Assembly: GCA_900550635.1 (NCBI GenBank) | Contig: URSZ01000128.1 | Span: 1-6,460 of the forward strand | Direction of reading: 5' to 3' | Origin: an uncultured Prevotella sp. | GTDB lineage: Bacteria; Bacteroidota; Bacteroidia; Bacteroidales; Bacteroidaceae | DNA: 6,460 nt | Shown here: positions 1 through 6,293 of the stretch, one piece after another | How positions within the stretch are numbered: the stretch's first letter is position 1 | How the letters are laid out: every line of letters begins with the position of its first letter | Program-made: the position numbers and the translations under genes | Notes under the pieces: model-generated | What the model saw: only the letters and a program-made list of their open reading frames with translations | Databases searched by the model: none | Told to the model about the DNA's origin: nothing

Positions 1-2155
1 GGGCTATAGACTGGGTGCTTACGCCCATTAAGTTTGCCTTTTGCCGGTTGACGCTCAAACGTACTTCAGGCTTCGAGAATTTCAAATCCACGTCGGCCAT
101 GCGGAATATCGGGCTGTCATATACTTTTGTCATAAACTTGGGTAACACTTCCTGCAACTTTTCGATACTTGTCGCCTGGAGCACGTATTGCACAGGCATA
201 GATCCGCGGCGACCGCCGAACGTGGACTGTTGCCTTACAAACGCGCGGGCGTCGGTCTTGTATTGCACGGCGCGTGTCAGTTTTTCGGCTACATCCATTT
301 GGGTGTAATCGCGCTCGGCCAGGTCCTTGAGCGTGATTTGGATTTCTCCTGATGATTCTGACACGCGGGCCGTGATGAATTCCGCGTCAGGAACTATGGA
401 GTCGGCCATTCTGTTTATATCTTCGGTGTAGTCGCGCAAATATTCATAAGTTACACCTTCCGGACCGGTGGTGCGGATAGTAATCATGGAGCGGTCTTCC
501 AAGGGAGCCATTTCGGACGATATGTTTGTCCACATATATACGCTGGCACAAATTGCCACGGCCATTATTATAAACGCATACCATCTGTGACGCAGGAATG
601 CGGCAAGGGACTTTGCGTATAAATTGTTCAGACCAACGAAGAAAGGCTCGGTTTTGCGATAGAACCAATTTTGTTTTTCGCGCTTTATAAGAAGCTTTGT
701 TGCAAGCATTGGCGTGAACGTAAGCGCGGAGAATGCTGATATTATAACCGAACCGGCAATCACGAAACTGAACTCCCGGAACAGACGTCCGGTTGTTCCT
801 TCCATAAAAACGATGGGGAAGAAAACGGCAACGAGGGTAATGGTTGTTGAAACGACGGCGAAGAAAATTTCCTTGGCACCTTCTATTCCCGCGTCGATAG
901 GCTTCATTCCTTGCTCTATGCGTATGTATATGTTCTCGGTCATTACTATTGCGTCGTCGACGACAAGTCCTACTGCCAATACGATAGCCAGCATGGACAG
1001 CACGTTTATGGAGAAGCCGCAAACATACATTATAAAGAATGCACCGATTAGCGATACTGGTATAACAATACACGGCACTAAGGTCACACGCCAGTCACGC
1101 AAGAAAAGGAATATGATGATTATTACGAGCACGAAGGCTTCGTATACCGTAGATTTCACTTCGTTGATAGAAGCTCGTATAAAGCGCGTGTTGTCGAATC
1201 CGTAATCGTACTTGACATCGTCGGGGAGGTCCTTTTCCATTTGCTTCATTCGCTCGTGAACGGCGTCGGCAATGTTTATATGGTTAGCACCGGGTTGCGG
1301 TACGACTACTACGCCCACCATCGGCACGCCGTTCATCTTCATGTAGCTTTTCAAGTCGCGGGGACTGAGTTCTGCGCGTCCTATGTCGCTCAATTTTATT
1401 GTGCGCCCGTTTTCTGCCTTCACTATTAGCTCGTTGAATTCTTCGGTGGTGTGCATTTGGCCCATTGTTCGGATACTGAGCTCGACGGTGTTGCCCTCAA
1501 TGCTTCCCGAAGGCAGTTCCACGTTTTCGCGGTCAAGAGCGTCTTTTACATCCATTGGAGTTATGCTGTAGCCAGCCATTTTTATAGGGTCGAGCCAAAG
1601 ACGCATGCAATAGCGTTTCTCACCCCAAATGGAAACGCTGCTCACCTCGGGTATAGTTTGGAGCTGCTCCTTTACCGTAAGGTCCGCAATTTCGCTAAGT
1701 TCGAGCAAAGTGCGCTTGTCGCTTTGTATTGCCACCATAAGTATTGGGCTGGCGTCTGCGTCGGCTTTTGAAACGGTAGGCGGGTCGCAGTCGCGCGGCA
1801 GGTTTCTTTGTGCGCGTGATACTTTGTCGCGAACGTCGTTGGCGGCAGTCTCAAGATCAACCGACAATTCGAATTCCACGGTTATACGGCTCTGTCCCTG
1901 CTGGCTCGTACTGGTTAGCGAGCGTATGCCCGGTATACCGTTTATGTTTTGTTCGAGCACTTCGGTTATCTGGTTTTCTATTACATCGGCGTTTGCGCCC
2001 GGATAAGAGCAGGTAACCGAGATAATAGGATTATCCACCGACGGGTATTCGCGCACACCCAAATACAGGTAGCCTATGCAGCCGAACAACAGGATTATCA
2101 GTGTAAATACTGTTGCCAATACAGGGCGGCGTATGCTTAGTTCTGATATGTTCAT
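1..2155 (-). CDS. RND-family efflux transporter permease subunit (AcrB/HAE1-like), C-terminus cut by window edge
   Basis: This is the inner-membrane pump of a tripartite RND exporter, which uses the proton gradient to move drugs or other small molecules towards an outer-membrane channel. The reading frame stays open from the ATG at 2155-2153 to the left edge (718 codons seen). The family usually has about 1,000-1,060 residues, so roughly the last third is missing. The N-terminus (MNISELSIRRPVLATVFTLI) is typical, with TM1 at about residues 12-33. A large periplasmic porter region follows. TM2-TM6 lie at about 339-480 and TM7 at about 520-545, after which the second porter region begins. The proton-relay pair Asp400-Asp401 (codons at 958-953, in GLVVDDAIVMTENI) matches the Asp407/Asp408 pair of AcrB. 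The adaptor gene lies 130 bp upstream on the same strand, so the two probably share an operon. No Shine-Dalgarno sequence precedes the start. The substrate cannot be told from sequence. Confidence 0.95.
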   Translation of the reverse strand, partial: MNISELSIRRPVLATVFTLIILLFGCIGYLYLGVREYPSVDNPIISVTCSYPGANADVIENQITEVLEQNINGIPGIRSLTSTSQQGQSRITVEFELSVDLETAANDVRDKVSRAQRNLPRDCDPPTVSKADADASPILMVAIQSDKRTLLELSEIADLTVKEQLQTIPEVSSVSIWGEKRYCMRLWLDPIKMAGYSITPMDVKDALDRENVELPSGSIEGNTVELSIRTMGQMHTTEEFNELIVKAENGRTIKLSDIGRAELSPRDLKSYMKMNGVPMVGVVVVPQPGANHINIADAVHERMKQMEKDLPDDVKYDYGFDNTRFIRASINEVKSTVYEAFVLVIIIIFLFLRDWRVTLVPCIVIPVSLIGAFFIMYVCGFSINVLSMLAIVLAVGLVVDDAIVMTENIYIRIEQGMKPIDAGIEGAKEIFFAVVSTTITLVAVFFPIVFMEGTTGRLFREFSFVIAGSVIISAFSALTFTPMLATKLLIKREKQNWFYRKTEPFFVGLNNLYAKSLAAFLRHRWYAFIIMAVAICASVYMWTNISSEMAPLEDRSMITIRTTGPEGVTYEYLRDYTEDINRMADSIVPDAEFITARVSESSGEIQITLKDLAERDYTQMDVAEKLTRAVQYKTDARAFVRQQSTFGGRRGSMPVQYVLQATSIEKLQEVLPKFMTKVYDSPIFRMADVDLKFSKPEVRLSVNRQKANLMGVSTQSIA

Positions 2156-2182
2156 GAATTTAGATGTTGTGGTTTGGCGTGT

Positions 2183-2223
2183 AGCATGGCAGGAGTATTG
2201 TTACTGAAAGATGTGCCATTGCT
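2183..2223. repeat. Bulged inverted repeat in the adaptor-pump intergenic gap
   Basis: AGCATGGCA (2183-2191) pairs with TGCCATTGCT (2214-2223) through nine base pairs with one bulged T, around a 22-nt loop. It lies in the 130-bp AT-rich gap (2156-2285) between the adaptor stop and the pump start. On the + strand it runs into a T tract (2223-2228) and so looks like an intrinsic terminator, but no + strand gene leads into it. In the leftward efflux mRNA it would be an intercistronic hairpin about 28 nt before the pump start, and could affect mRNA stability or pump translation. I see nothing else in this gap. Confidence 0.35.
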
Positions 2224-2285
2224 TTTTTGCTGTTATATTATATATGTGTGCTTTTAGCAGTCGTTCGTGTTTTGTTTGTTTCCTG

Positions 2286-3359
2286 CTATTTGGTTATTGT
2301 TACCTTCTGCCCTGTGCGCAGCTGCATTGTTCCGCTGGTGATAACAGTGTCACCCTCGCTTATGCCCTTGATTACCTGCACTTCGGCATCGGTTCGCAGT
2401 CCTTTGGTTATCTCCACTGGTTGTGCCGTGCCGCTTTTGTACAGGAATACTTTGTCTATACCCATCTCTGATATTATGGCTGTACTTGGAACGGCAAGCG
2501 CGTTGGGATATTCGCGTGCCGTGAGGTTTACGCTTACGTACCGCCCGGGCACAAGCTCGTTCGATTTGTTCGGATATGTTGCACGTATTGTGTAAGTTCG
2601 GGTATCTATATCTACCTGCGAGTTCGTGGCATATACTTTTGCCTTGCGAGGAGTAAGGTCTCCTTCGACGGTGAACGAAAGTTCTGCTCCGGGTTTAAGG
2701 ATTCCCGCATAGCGCTCCGGTACGTTGAACTCCAGTTTAAGTGGCGTTGTCTTGGTAAGCGTGGCGATTGGGGTCGACGTGGTGGCGTATGCGCCGAGAC
2801 TGACTTCGCGCAGGCCTATCACTCCGTCGAATGGTGCCCTCAGTTCCGTGCGGGCTATTTCGGCTTTTTCCATGTCTATTTCGGCATACAGGGTGGAAAG
2901 GTTTGCTTCTGCTTCCTGGAATGCCTCTTTACTTACCGCCTCTTTGGCAAACAGTGCACGCTGCCTGTACAGGCGGTCTTGCATAAGTTTCAACTGTGCT
3001 TCCAGCTTGCGCAGCTCGGCCTGCAGTGGCGCGTCGTTGATTTTTGCGAGCAACTGGCCTTCCTTGACGTGCGCGCCTTCCTCGAAATAAATGGCGGTTA
3101 TTTTACCTGCTGTTTCAAACGACAACTTTGTTTCTTCGTCGGGCAGGAGGCTGCCACTGACGTCGATGGCGTCGCGTAGCAATTTTGATTTAATGACGGC
3201 TATCTTTACGGGCAGTGTCTTGTCTTTTTCACTGCCGCCTTTGCTTTTTAAACTTTCGTCGAGTTCTTTGTTTTCGTGTGGCACGAATGTACGAACGCCA
3301 AGGAATGCAAGTCCTGCAACTATGATTCCTATAATGCCCCATTTAGTATATTTATTCAT
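2286..3359 (-). CDS. RND efflux periplasmic adaptor subunit (membrane fusion protein)
   Basis: This protein bridges the inner-membrane RND pump and a TolC-type outer-membrane channel. It is complete at 357 residues, a usual length for the family. An N-terminal membrane anchor spans about residues 7-26. There is no lipobox cysteine, and no cysteine anywhere in the protein, so it is probably anchored by the helix rather than by lipid. A split lipoyl (biotinyl-like) domain lies at about 76-110 and 171-205, including the typical TELRAPFDGVIG at 171-182. The two halves flank a helical hairpin (about 112-170) rich in Leu, Glu, Lys and Ala, as expected for the coiled coil that meets the channel. A beta-barrel follows (about 206-280), then a membrane-proximal domain (about 283-357). 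It is the first gene of the leftward operon, with the pump 130 bp downstream. Its start has no Shine-Dalgarno sequence; the AAGGAGG at 3375-3381 is on the opposite strand. The exported substrate is unknown. Confidence 0.95.
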   Translation of the reverse strand: MNKYTKWGIIGIIVAGLAFLGVRTFVPHENKELDESLKSKGGSEKDKTLPVKIAVIKSKLLRDAIDVSGSLLPDEETKLSFETAGKITAIYFEEGAHVKEGQLLAKINDAPLQAELRKLEAQLKLMQDRLYRQRALFAKEAVSKEAFQEAEANLSTLYAEIDMEKAEIARTELRAPFDGVIGLREVSLGAYATTSTPIATLTKTTPLKLEFNVPERYAGILKPGAELSFTVEGDLTPRKAKVYATNSQVDIDTRTYTIRATYPNKSNELVPGRYVSVNLTAREYPNALAVPSTAIISEMGIDKVFLYKSGTAQPVEITKGLRTDAEVQVIKGISEGDTVITSGTMQLRTGQKVTITK

Positions 3360-3380
3360 TTATACTTGAATTATAAGGAG

Positions 3381-3416
3381 GTTAAATTTGTAATAACATT
3401 TTATGGCAAATTTAAC
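3381..3416. promoter_or_regulatory. Perfect 10-bp inverted repeat upstream of the efflux operon (candidate operator)
   Basis: GTTAAATTTG (3381-3390) and CAAATTTAAC (3407-3416) are exact reverse complements, separated by 16 bp. The repeat lies 22-57 bp upstream of the adaptor start. Its distal arm contains the best Bacteroidota-type -7 box on the minus strand, so a dimeric protein bound here would cover the -7 region and the likely transcription start. That is the usual layout for a repressor site (for example TetR- or MarR-type) controlling an RND efflux operon. No regulator gene lies in the window. It could instead form a hairpin in the 5' leader if transcription starts further upstream, or be chance symmetry in AT-rich DNA. 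Confidence 0.5.
3407..3414 (-). promoter_or_regulatory. Candidate -7 box (TAnnTTTG type) for the efflux operon
   Basis: Read on the minus strand, this is TAAATTTG, a full match to the Bacteroidota -7 consensus TAnnTTTG. It would place the transcription start near 3400 and give a leader of about 40 nt before the adaptor ATG. No TTTG-like -33 box is found at the usual 19-21-bp spacing, so the promoter would be weak or activator-dependent, or the match is chance. The opposite arm of the inverted repeat carries the same octamer on the + strand (3383-3390), facing this one, but no + strand gene follows it closely. Confidence 0.35.
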
Positions 3417-3487
3417 GCAACGAAAGATAAAATGGTTGGTTTAAACGATTAATAAAGCTAAATTAATGATATTATTTGAAAAAAGAG

Positions 3488-3541
3488 AGCAAAAAGAAAA
3501 ACGCTTCCGATTGTGCGAAAAGTACGACATTCTTTTTTGCT
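3488..3541. repeat. Imperfect inverted repeat, A/T-rich arms
   Basis: AGCAAAAAGAA (3488-3498) is the reverse complement of TTCTTTTTTGCT (3530-3541) except for one extra base in the second arm. The arms are 31 bp apart. The inner segment has further partial complementarity (CTTCCG against CGAAAAG). It may be a weak hairpin or simply A/T-tract symmetry. Confidence 0.25.
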
Positions 3542-3566
3542 GAAACAGTAGCTAGTACAGTCTCAA

Positions 3567-3629
3567 AAAATATGTCTGACATATTTTAAAATAGGTCAGA
3601 CATATTTTGAAATAGGTCCGACCTATTTT
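3567..3629. repeat. Three abutting 21-bp palindromes (possible bidirectional terminator or multi-site operator)
   Basis: Three units of exactly 21 bp follow one another without spacers: 3567-3587, 3588-3608 and 3609-3629. Each has two 10-bp arms around one central base. Unit 1 has arms AAAATATGTC and GACATATTTT (perfect, centre T). Unit 2 has AAAATAGGTC and GACATATTTT (one mismatch, centre A). Unit 3 has GAAATAGGTC and GACCTATTTT (perfect except for the outermost base, centre C). Unit 2 is a hybrid, with a left arm like unit 3 and a right arm like unit 1. A six-A run (3565-3570) flanks the left side and a six-T run (3626-3631) the right, so transcripts from either direction would end in a hairpin plus U tract. 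The 21-bp period is two DNA turns, which would also suit proteins bound side by side on one helix face. Confidence 0.8.
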
Positions 3630-3660
3630 TTATTTGCTCCCAATGGGGTTAAAAAAGTCT

Positions 3661-3720
3661 GCGGCGGCAGTTGAATAAATGAATGCTATAAAATGAATAA
3701 GCATTCTTGATTTCCGCCGC
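3661..3720. repeat. Nested two-stem inverted repeat with GC-rich outer stem
   Basis: An outer perfect stem, GCGGCGG (3661-3667) with CCGCCGC (3714-3720), encloses an inner perfect stem, GAATGCT (3681-3687) with AGCATTC (3700-3706), around a 12-nt loop. The internal loops are AT-rich. The two halves also carry a direct repeat AAATGAAT (3677-3684 and 3691-3698). The outer stem is unusually GC-rich for this gap. This could be part of a structured RNA transcribed in either direction or a DNA-level dyad. I do not recognise it as a known RNA family. Confidence 0.45.
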
Positions 3721-4014
3721 GCGGGCAAAAGAAGCGCGATAGCATGGCGCCGATATTTGATGTTTCTTCTTACAACGGGCTGCACATATTATATATAGGC
3801 TGAGTAGTGTGAATAGCCACGAAAAGACGAAACGTGTGTTACGTGTTAGGTTACATCGAGTTAGGTAATTGCGGCTGTAAGCGGGACAATGCGGTTGCAA
3901 TGGCTTTAAACGACCAAGTTTTATAAAAGAGAACGTTTTTATTTTCAATTTGCTACGAAAAAAAGATTTTATTTGTAAATTCGCCGCTAAATGGGATATA
4001 ATACCGCACAACAT

Positions 4015-4033
4015 AGTCGGACTTGTTCCGGCT
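4015..4033 (+). other. Small hairpin upstream of serC
   Basis: AGTCGGA (4015-4021) pairs with TCCGGCT (4027-4033) through seven pairs, one of them G-T, around the loop CTTGT. It ends 58 bp before the serC ATG. It would lie in the serC leader if transcription starts upstream of 4015, but I find no convincing promoter to decide this. It does not match a riboswitch or T-box that I recognise. Confidence 0.3.
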
Positions 4034-4091
4034 GCAGGGTAAAGTCCCGTTATTGATATTTGAGAGAATACATGGAATAAAAAAATAAATT

Positions 4092-5159
4092 ATGAAAAAG
4101 TACAATTTCAATGCTGGACCGTCTATATTGCCCAGCGAAGTGATTAAGGCAACGGCTGAGGCGTGCCTTGAATTTAACAACAGCGGTCTTTCCTTGATGG
4201 AGATAAGCCATCGCAGTAAGGATTTCCAACCGGTGATGGATGAGGCCGAAGCATTGATGAAAGAACTGCTCGATATTCCCGAAGGATACAAGGTTCTGTT
4301 CCTTGGCGGTGGCGCAAGTTTGGAATTCTGCATGGTTCCCTACAACCTTTTGGAGAAAAAAGCCGCTTACCTGAACACAGGAACATGGGCAAAGAAAGCC
4401 ATGAAGGAAGCCAAACTCTTTGGCGAGGTAGTAGAAGTGGCTTCGTCGGCTGCCGACAACTATACATATATCCCTAAGAATTTCACGGTTCCTGCCGACG
4501 CTGACTATTTCCATATAACTACGAACAATACGATTTACGGAACCGAAATACGCAAGGAACTCGACAGCCCCGTGCAGATGGTTGCCGACATGTCGAGCGA
4601 CATACTTTCGCGCCCGGTAGACGTTTCCAAGTATGCCATTATTTACGGCGGTGCACAGAAGAACCTCTCAATGGCCGGCGTTACTTTCGTTATCGTAAAA
4701 GAAGACGCTTTGGGCAAGGTTAGCCGCCAGATACCTACAATGCTCGACTACCGCACACATGTAGAAAAAGGTTCTATGTTTAATACTCCTCCGGTTGTTC
4801 CTGTATTCACGGCGCTCCAGACTATGAAATGGATTAAGGCACAGGGCGGCGTGAAAGTAATGGACGCCCGCGCAAAAGAACGCGCCGAGATTCTTTACAG
4901 CGAGATAGACCGTAACAAACTCTTCCGCGGGACAGTAGCCGAGGAAGACCGCTCGCTCATGAACATCTGCTTCGTTATGAATGACGAATACAAAGAACTG
5001 GAAGCTGACTTCATGAAGTTTGCAACCGACAAAGGCATGGTGGGAATAAAAGGACACCGCTCGGTCGGAGGATTCCGTGCTTCGTGCTACAACGCTATGA
5101 GCGTTGAGGGCGTAAAAGCCTTGGTTGAAGCAATGAAAGAATTCGAGGCAGCTCACTGA
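4092..5159 (+). CDS. serC: Phosphoserine aminotransferase
   Basis: This PLP-dependent class V aminotransferase converts 3-phosphohydroxypyruvate and glutamate to O-phosphoserine and 2-oxoglutarate in the cytoplasm, the second step of serine synthesis. The family's related role in pyridoxal phosphate synthesis is possible. It is complete at 355 residues, close to the usual 360. Visible landmarks are the N-terminal YNFNAGPSILP, the substrate-binding MEISHRSKDF (36-45), the cofactor-phosphate loop GGGAS (72-76), a conserved Trp99 in NTGTW, Thr147 in NNTIYGTE, Asp166 in VADMSSD (cofactor ring nitrogen), the Schiff-base lysine Lys190 in GGAQKN, and the C-terminal GHRSVGGFRASCYN (321-334) that helps bind the substrate phosphate. 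The start has no Shine-Dalgarno sequence but follows an A-rich leader, as is common in Bacteroidota. serA follows 70 bp downstream on the same strand, so the two are probably co-transcribed. Confidence 0.97.
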   Translation: MKKYNFNAGPSILPSEVIKATAEACLEFNNSGLSLMEISHRSKDFQPVMDEAEALMKELLDIPEGYKVLFLGGGASLEFCMVPYNLLEKKAAYLNTGTWAKKAMKEAKLFGEVVEVASSAADNYTYIPKNFTVPADADYFHITTNNTIYGTEIRKELDSPVQMVADMSSDILSRPVDVSKYAIIYGGAQKNLSMAGVTFVIVKEDALGKVSRQIPTMLDYRTHVEKGSMFNTPPVVPVFTALQTMKWIKAQGGVKVMDARAKERAEILYSEIDRNKLFRGTVAEEDRSLMNICFVMNDEYKELEADFMKFATDKGMVGIKGHRSVGGFRASCYNAMSVEGVKALVEAMKEFEAAH

Positions 5160-5165
5160 TAACAA

Positions 5166-5192
5166 CCGGCACCGGTTTTATTGCGGTGCCGG
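5166..5192 (+). other. Strong hairpin between serC and serA
   Basis: CCGGCACCG (5166-5174) and CGGTGCCGG (5184-5192) form a perfect 9-bp, GC-rich stem with a 9-nt loop, beginning 7 nt after the serC stop codon. The sequence after the stem is ATATTAAAG rather than a run of T, so it is a poor intrinsic terminator. It may protect the upstream serC message from 3' exonucleases or cause partial termination, which would set the SerC to SerA ratio. Confidence 0.6.
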
Positions 5193-5229
5193 ATATTAAA
5201 GTTTTCCCTCAAACGTTTAAAATCGAATA

Positions 5230-6153
5230 ATGATGAAAGTATTAATAGCAACCGAAAAACCTTTTGCGTCTGCCGCCGTTGAAGGTATACGCAAAGAAAT
5301 AGAAGGTGCGGGCTACGAACTCGCATTGCTCGAAAAATATACCGACAAGCAGCAACTCCTCGACGCAGTGGCCGATGTGGACGCTTTGATTATACGTAGC
5401 GACAAGGTTGACAACGCCGTTCTTGAAGCTGCAAAAAATCTTAAGATAGTAGTACGCGCAGGAGCAGGCTACGACAATGTAGACCTTGCCGCTGCAACCG
5501 CCCACGGTGTGGTAGTGATGAATACCCCCGGGCAGAACTCCAACGCAGTTGCCGAATTGGTATTCGGTCTGCTTGTATATGCTGTACGTAATTTCTATAA
5601 CGGCAAGACCGGCACCGAACTTAAAGGAAAGAAACTTGGTATCCTGGCCTTCGGCAATGTTGGCCGTAACGTGGCACGCATAGCAAAAGGGTTCGATATG
5701 GATGTTTACGCCTACGACGCTTATTGCCCGGCCGACGTAATAGAAAGTGCAGGAGTTAAGGCCGTAGCCTCAACAGAAGAACTCTTTGAAAAGTGTGACA
5801 TAGTCAGCCTTCATATTCCCGCAACGCCGGAAACGAAGAAAAGTATCAATTACGCTTTGGCCGGAAAGCTTCCCAAAGGCGGCATAATCATAAATACGGC
5901 GCGCAAGGAAGTTGTCGACGAAGACGGGCTCATCAAACTGCTTTCGGAGCGCGAGGATTTGCGTTATATATCGGACATAGCTCCCGACAAGGCTTCGGAA
6001 TTTGCAGAGAAGTTCCCCGGACGCTATTTTGCAACACCCAAGAAGATGGGGGCGCAGACCGCAGAAGCAAACATAAACGCCGGAATAGCAGCTGCGTGTC
6101 AGATAGTAGGCTTCCTGCGTGACGGAATAACAAAATTCCAGGTTAATAAATAA
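5230..6153 (+). CDS. serA: D-3-phosphoglycerate dehydrogenase, short form without ACT domain
   Basis: This NAD-dependent cytoplasmic enzyme oxidises 3-phosphoglycerate to 3-phosphohydroxypyruvate, the first step of serine synthesis. At 307 residues it has only the substrate- and NAD-binding domains and lacks the C-terminal regulatory domains of the E. coli type, so serine feedback through an ACT domain is not expected. RAGAGYDNVDL (76-86) is the substrate-binding loop. The nucleotide motif is AFGNVG (140-145), with Ala140 in place of the usual first glycine, and Asp163 is the likely ribose-binding acid. Arg225 in NTARKEVVDEDG is the catalytic arginine. Where most relatives have a catalytic histidine (TPH), this protein has TPKKMGAQT with Lys271. 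The usual catalytic glutamate is not obvious; Asp249 and Asp253 lie nearby. Two ATGs stand in tandem (5230 and 5233), and the second is an equally good start. It pairs with serC upstream. Confidence 0.95.
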   Translation: MMKVLIATEKPFASAAVEGIRKEIEGAGYELALLEKYTDKQQLLDAVADVDALIIRSDKVDNAVLEAAKNLKIVVRAGAGYDNVDLAAATAHGVVVMNTPGQNSNAVAELVFGLLVYAVRNFYNGKTGTELKGKKLGILAFGNVGRNVARIAKGFDMDVYAYDAYCPADVIESAGVKAVASTEELFEKCDIVSLHIPATPETKKSINYALAGKLPKGGIIINTARKEVVDEDGLIKLLSEREDLRYISDIAPDKASEFAEKFPGRYFATPKKMGAQTAEANINAGIAAACQIVGFLRDGITKFQVNK

Positions 6154-6281
6154 TACGTTTTACAGAAAAAAGACATAAGTAAAAACCGAAAGAGAATGAG
6201 GAAACCGATAAGCAAGAAGACAGATGATACTGCCTTTGCCTGTCGTTTTCCCCGCCCGTCTACTTCTTAACTCGTCAACGA

Positions 6282-6286
6282 AAGGA
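6282..6286 (+). promoter_or_regulatory. Shine-Dalgarno-like ribosome binding site for the ftsE-like gene
   Basis: AAGGA lies 7 nt before the ATG at 6294, in a purine-rich stretch. It supports that start and is the only clear Shine-Dalgarno match among the genes here. The rest of the 140-bp gap after serA (6154-6293) shows no convincing terminator or promoter. Confidence 0.55.
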
Positions 6287-6293
6287 AAACAAC

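Larger units (their letters stand above)
3360..4091. other. Gene-free, repeat-rich gap between divergent efflux and serine-synthesis genes
   Basis: This 732-bp gap separates the leftward efflux operon from rightward serC. I find no convincing protein gene on either strand. The only sizeable frame (3649-4014, minus) encodes a low-complexity, basic, Cys/Phe-rich sequence with no recognisable motif. The left half is very AT-rich and holds the efflux promoter region, a loose dyad and three tandem palindromes. From about 3660 the composition becomes more mixed, with GC-rich blocks around 3661-3667 and 3714-3760. About 3730-4010 shows no clear structure, only short direct repeats such as GTTAGGT at 3845-3851 and 3860-3866. 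The gap is longer than two promoters need, and a small RNA gene is possible but not shown. Confidence 0.7.

Noticed and set aside
444..1073. Frames of 209 and 163 codons overlapping on the two strands within the pump gene (444-1205)
   Set aside because: Both are out of frame with the well-supported RND pump reading frame, and their translations show no family features.
3403..3444. 13-codon + strand frame (starts MANLTQRK) downstream of AAGGAGG at 3375-3381
   Set aside because: The Shine-Dalgarno-like sequence is about 21 nt from the ATG, too far, and the frame lies inside the efflux promoter region. Probably coincidence.
3832..3866. Short direct repeats (ACGTGT twice, GTTAGGT twice 15 bp apart)
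   Set aside because: The units are six to seven bases, irregular and unsupported by symmetry. They do not form a CRISPR or iteron-like series.
3949..3975. TTTG and TTTATTTG pair as a serC promoter
   Set aside because: The spacing is 15 bp instead of 19-21, and the -7 box lacks the conserved A. Such matches are expected by chance in T-rich DNA.
3649..4014. Minus-strand open frame of 121 codons in the intergenic gap
   Set aside because: The translation is basic and Cys/Phe-rich, with no motif, no plausible domain and no ribosome-binding or codon-use support. It ends inside a GC-rich dyad, so it looks like a chance frame.
4055..4062. GATATTTG as a -7 box for serC
   Set aside because: It differs from TAnnTTTG at the first base and has no TTTG -33 partner at 19-21 bp, so I do not call a promoter.
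4015..4091. Riboswitch or T-box leader for serC
   Set aside because: Only one small hairpin is visible, with no conserved aptamer sequence or T-box motif that I recognise.
6196..6270. 24-codon + strand frame (starts MRKPISKK) between serA and ftsE
   Set aside because: A weak purine stretch precedes it, but there is no recognisable peptide, no strong start context and no attenuation structure to suggest a leader peptide.
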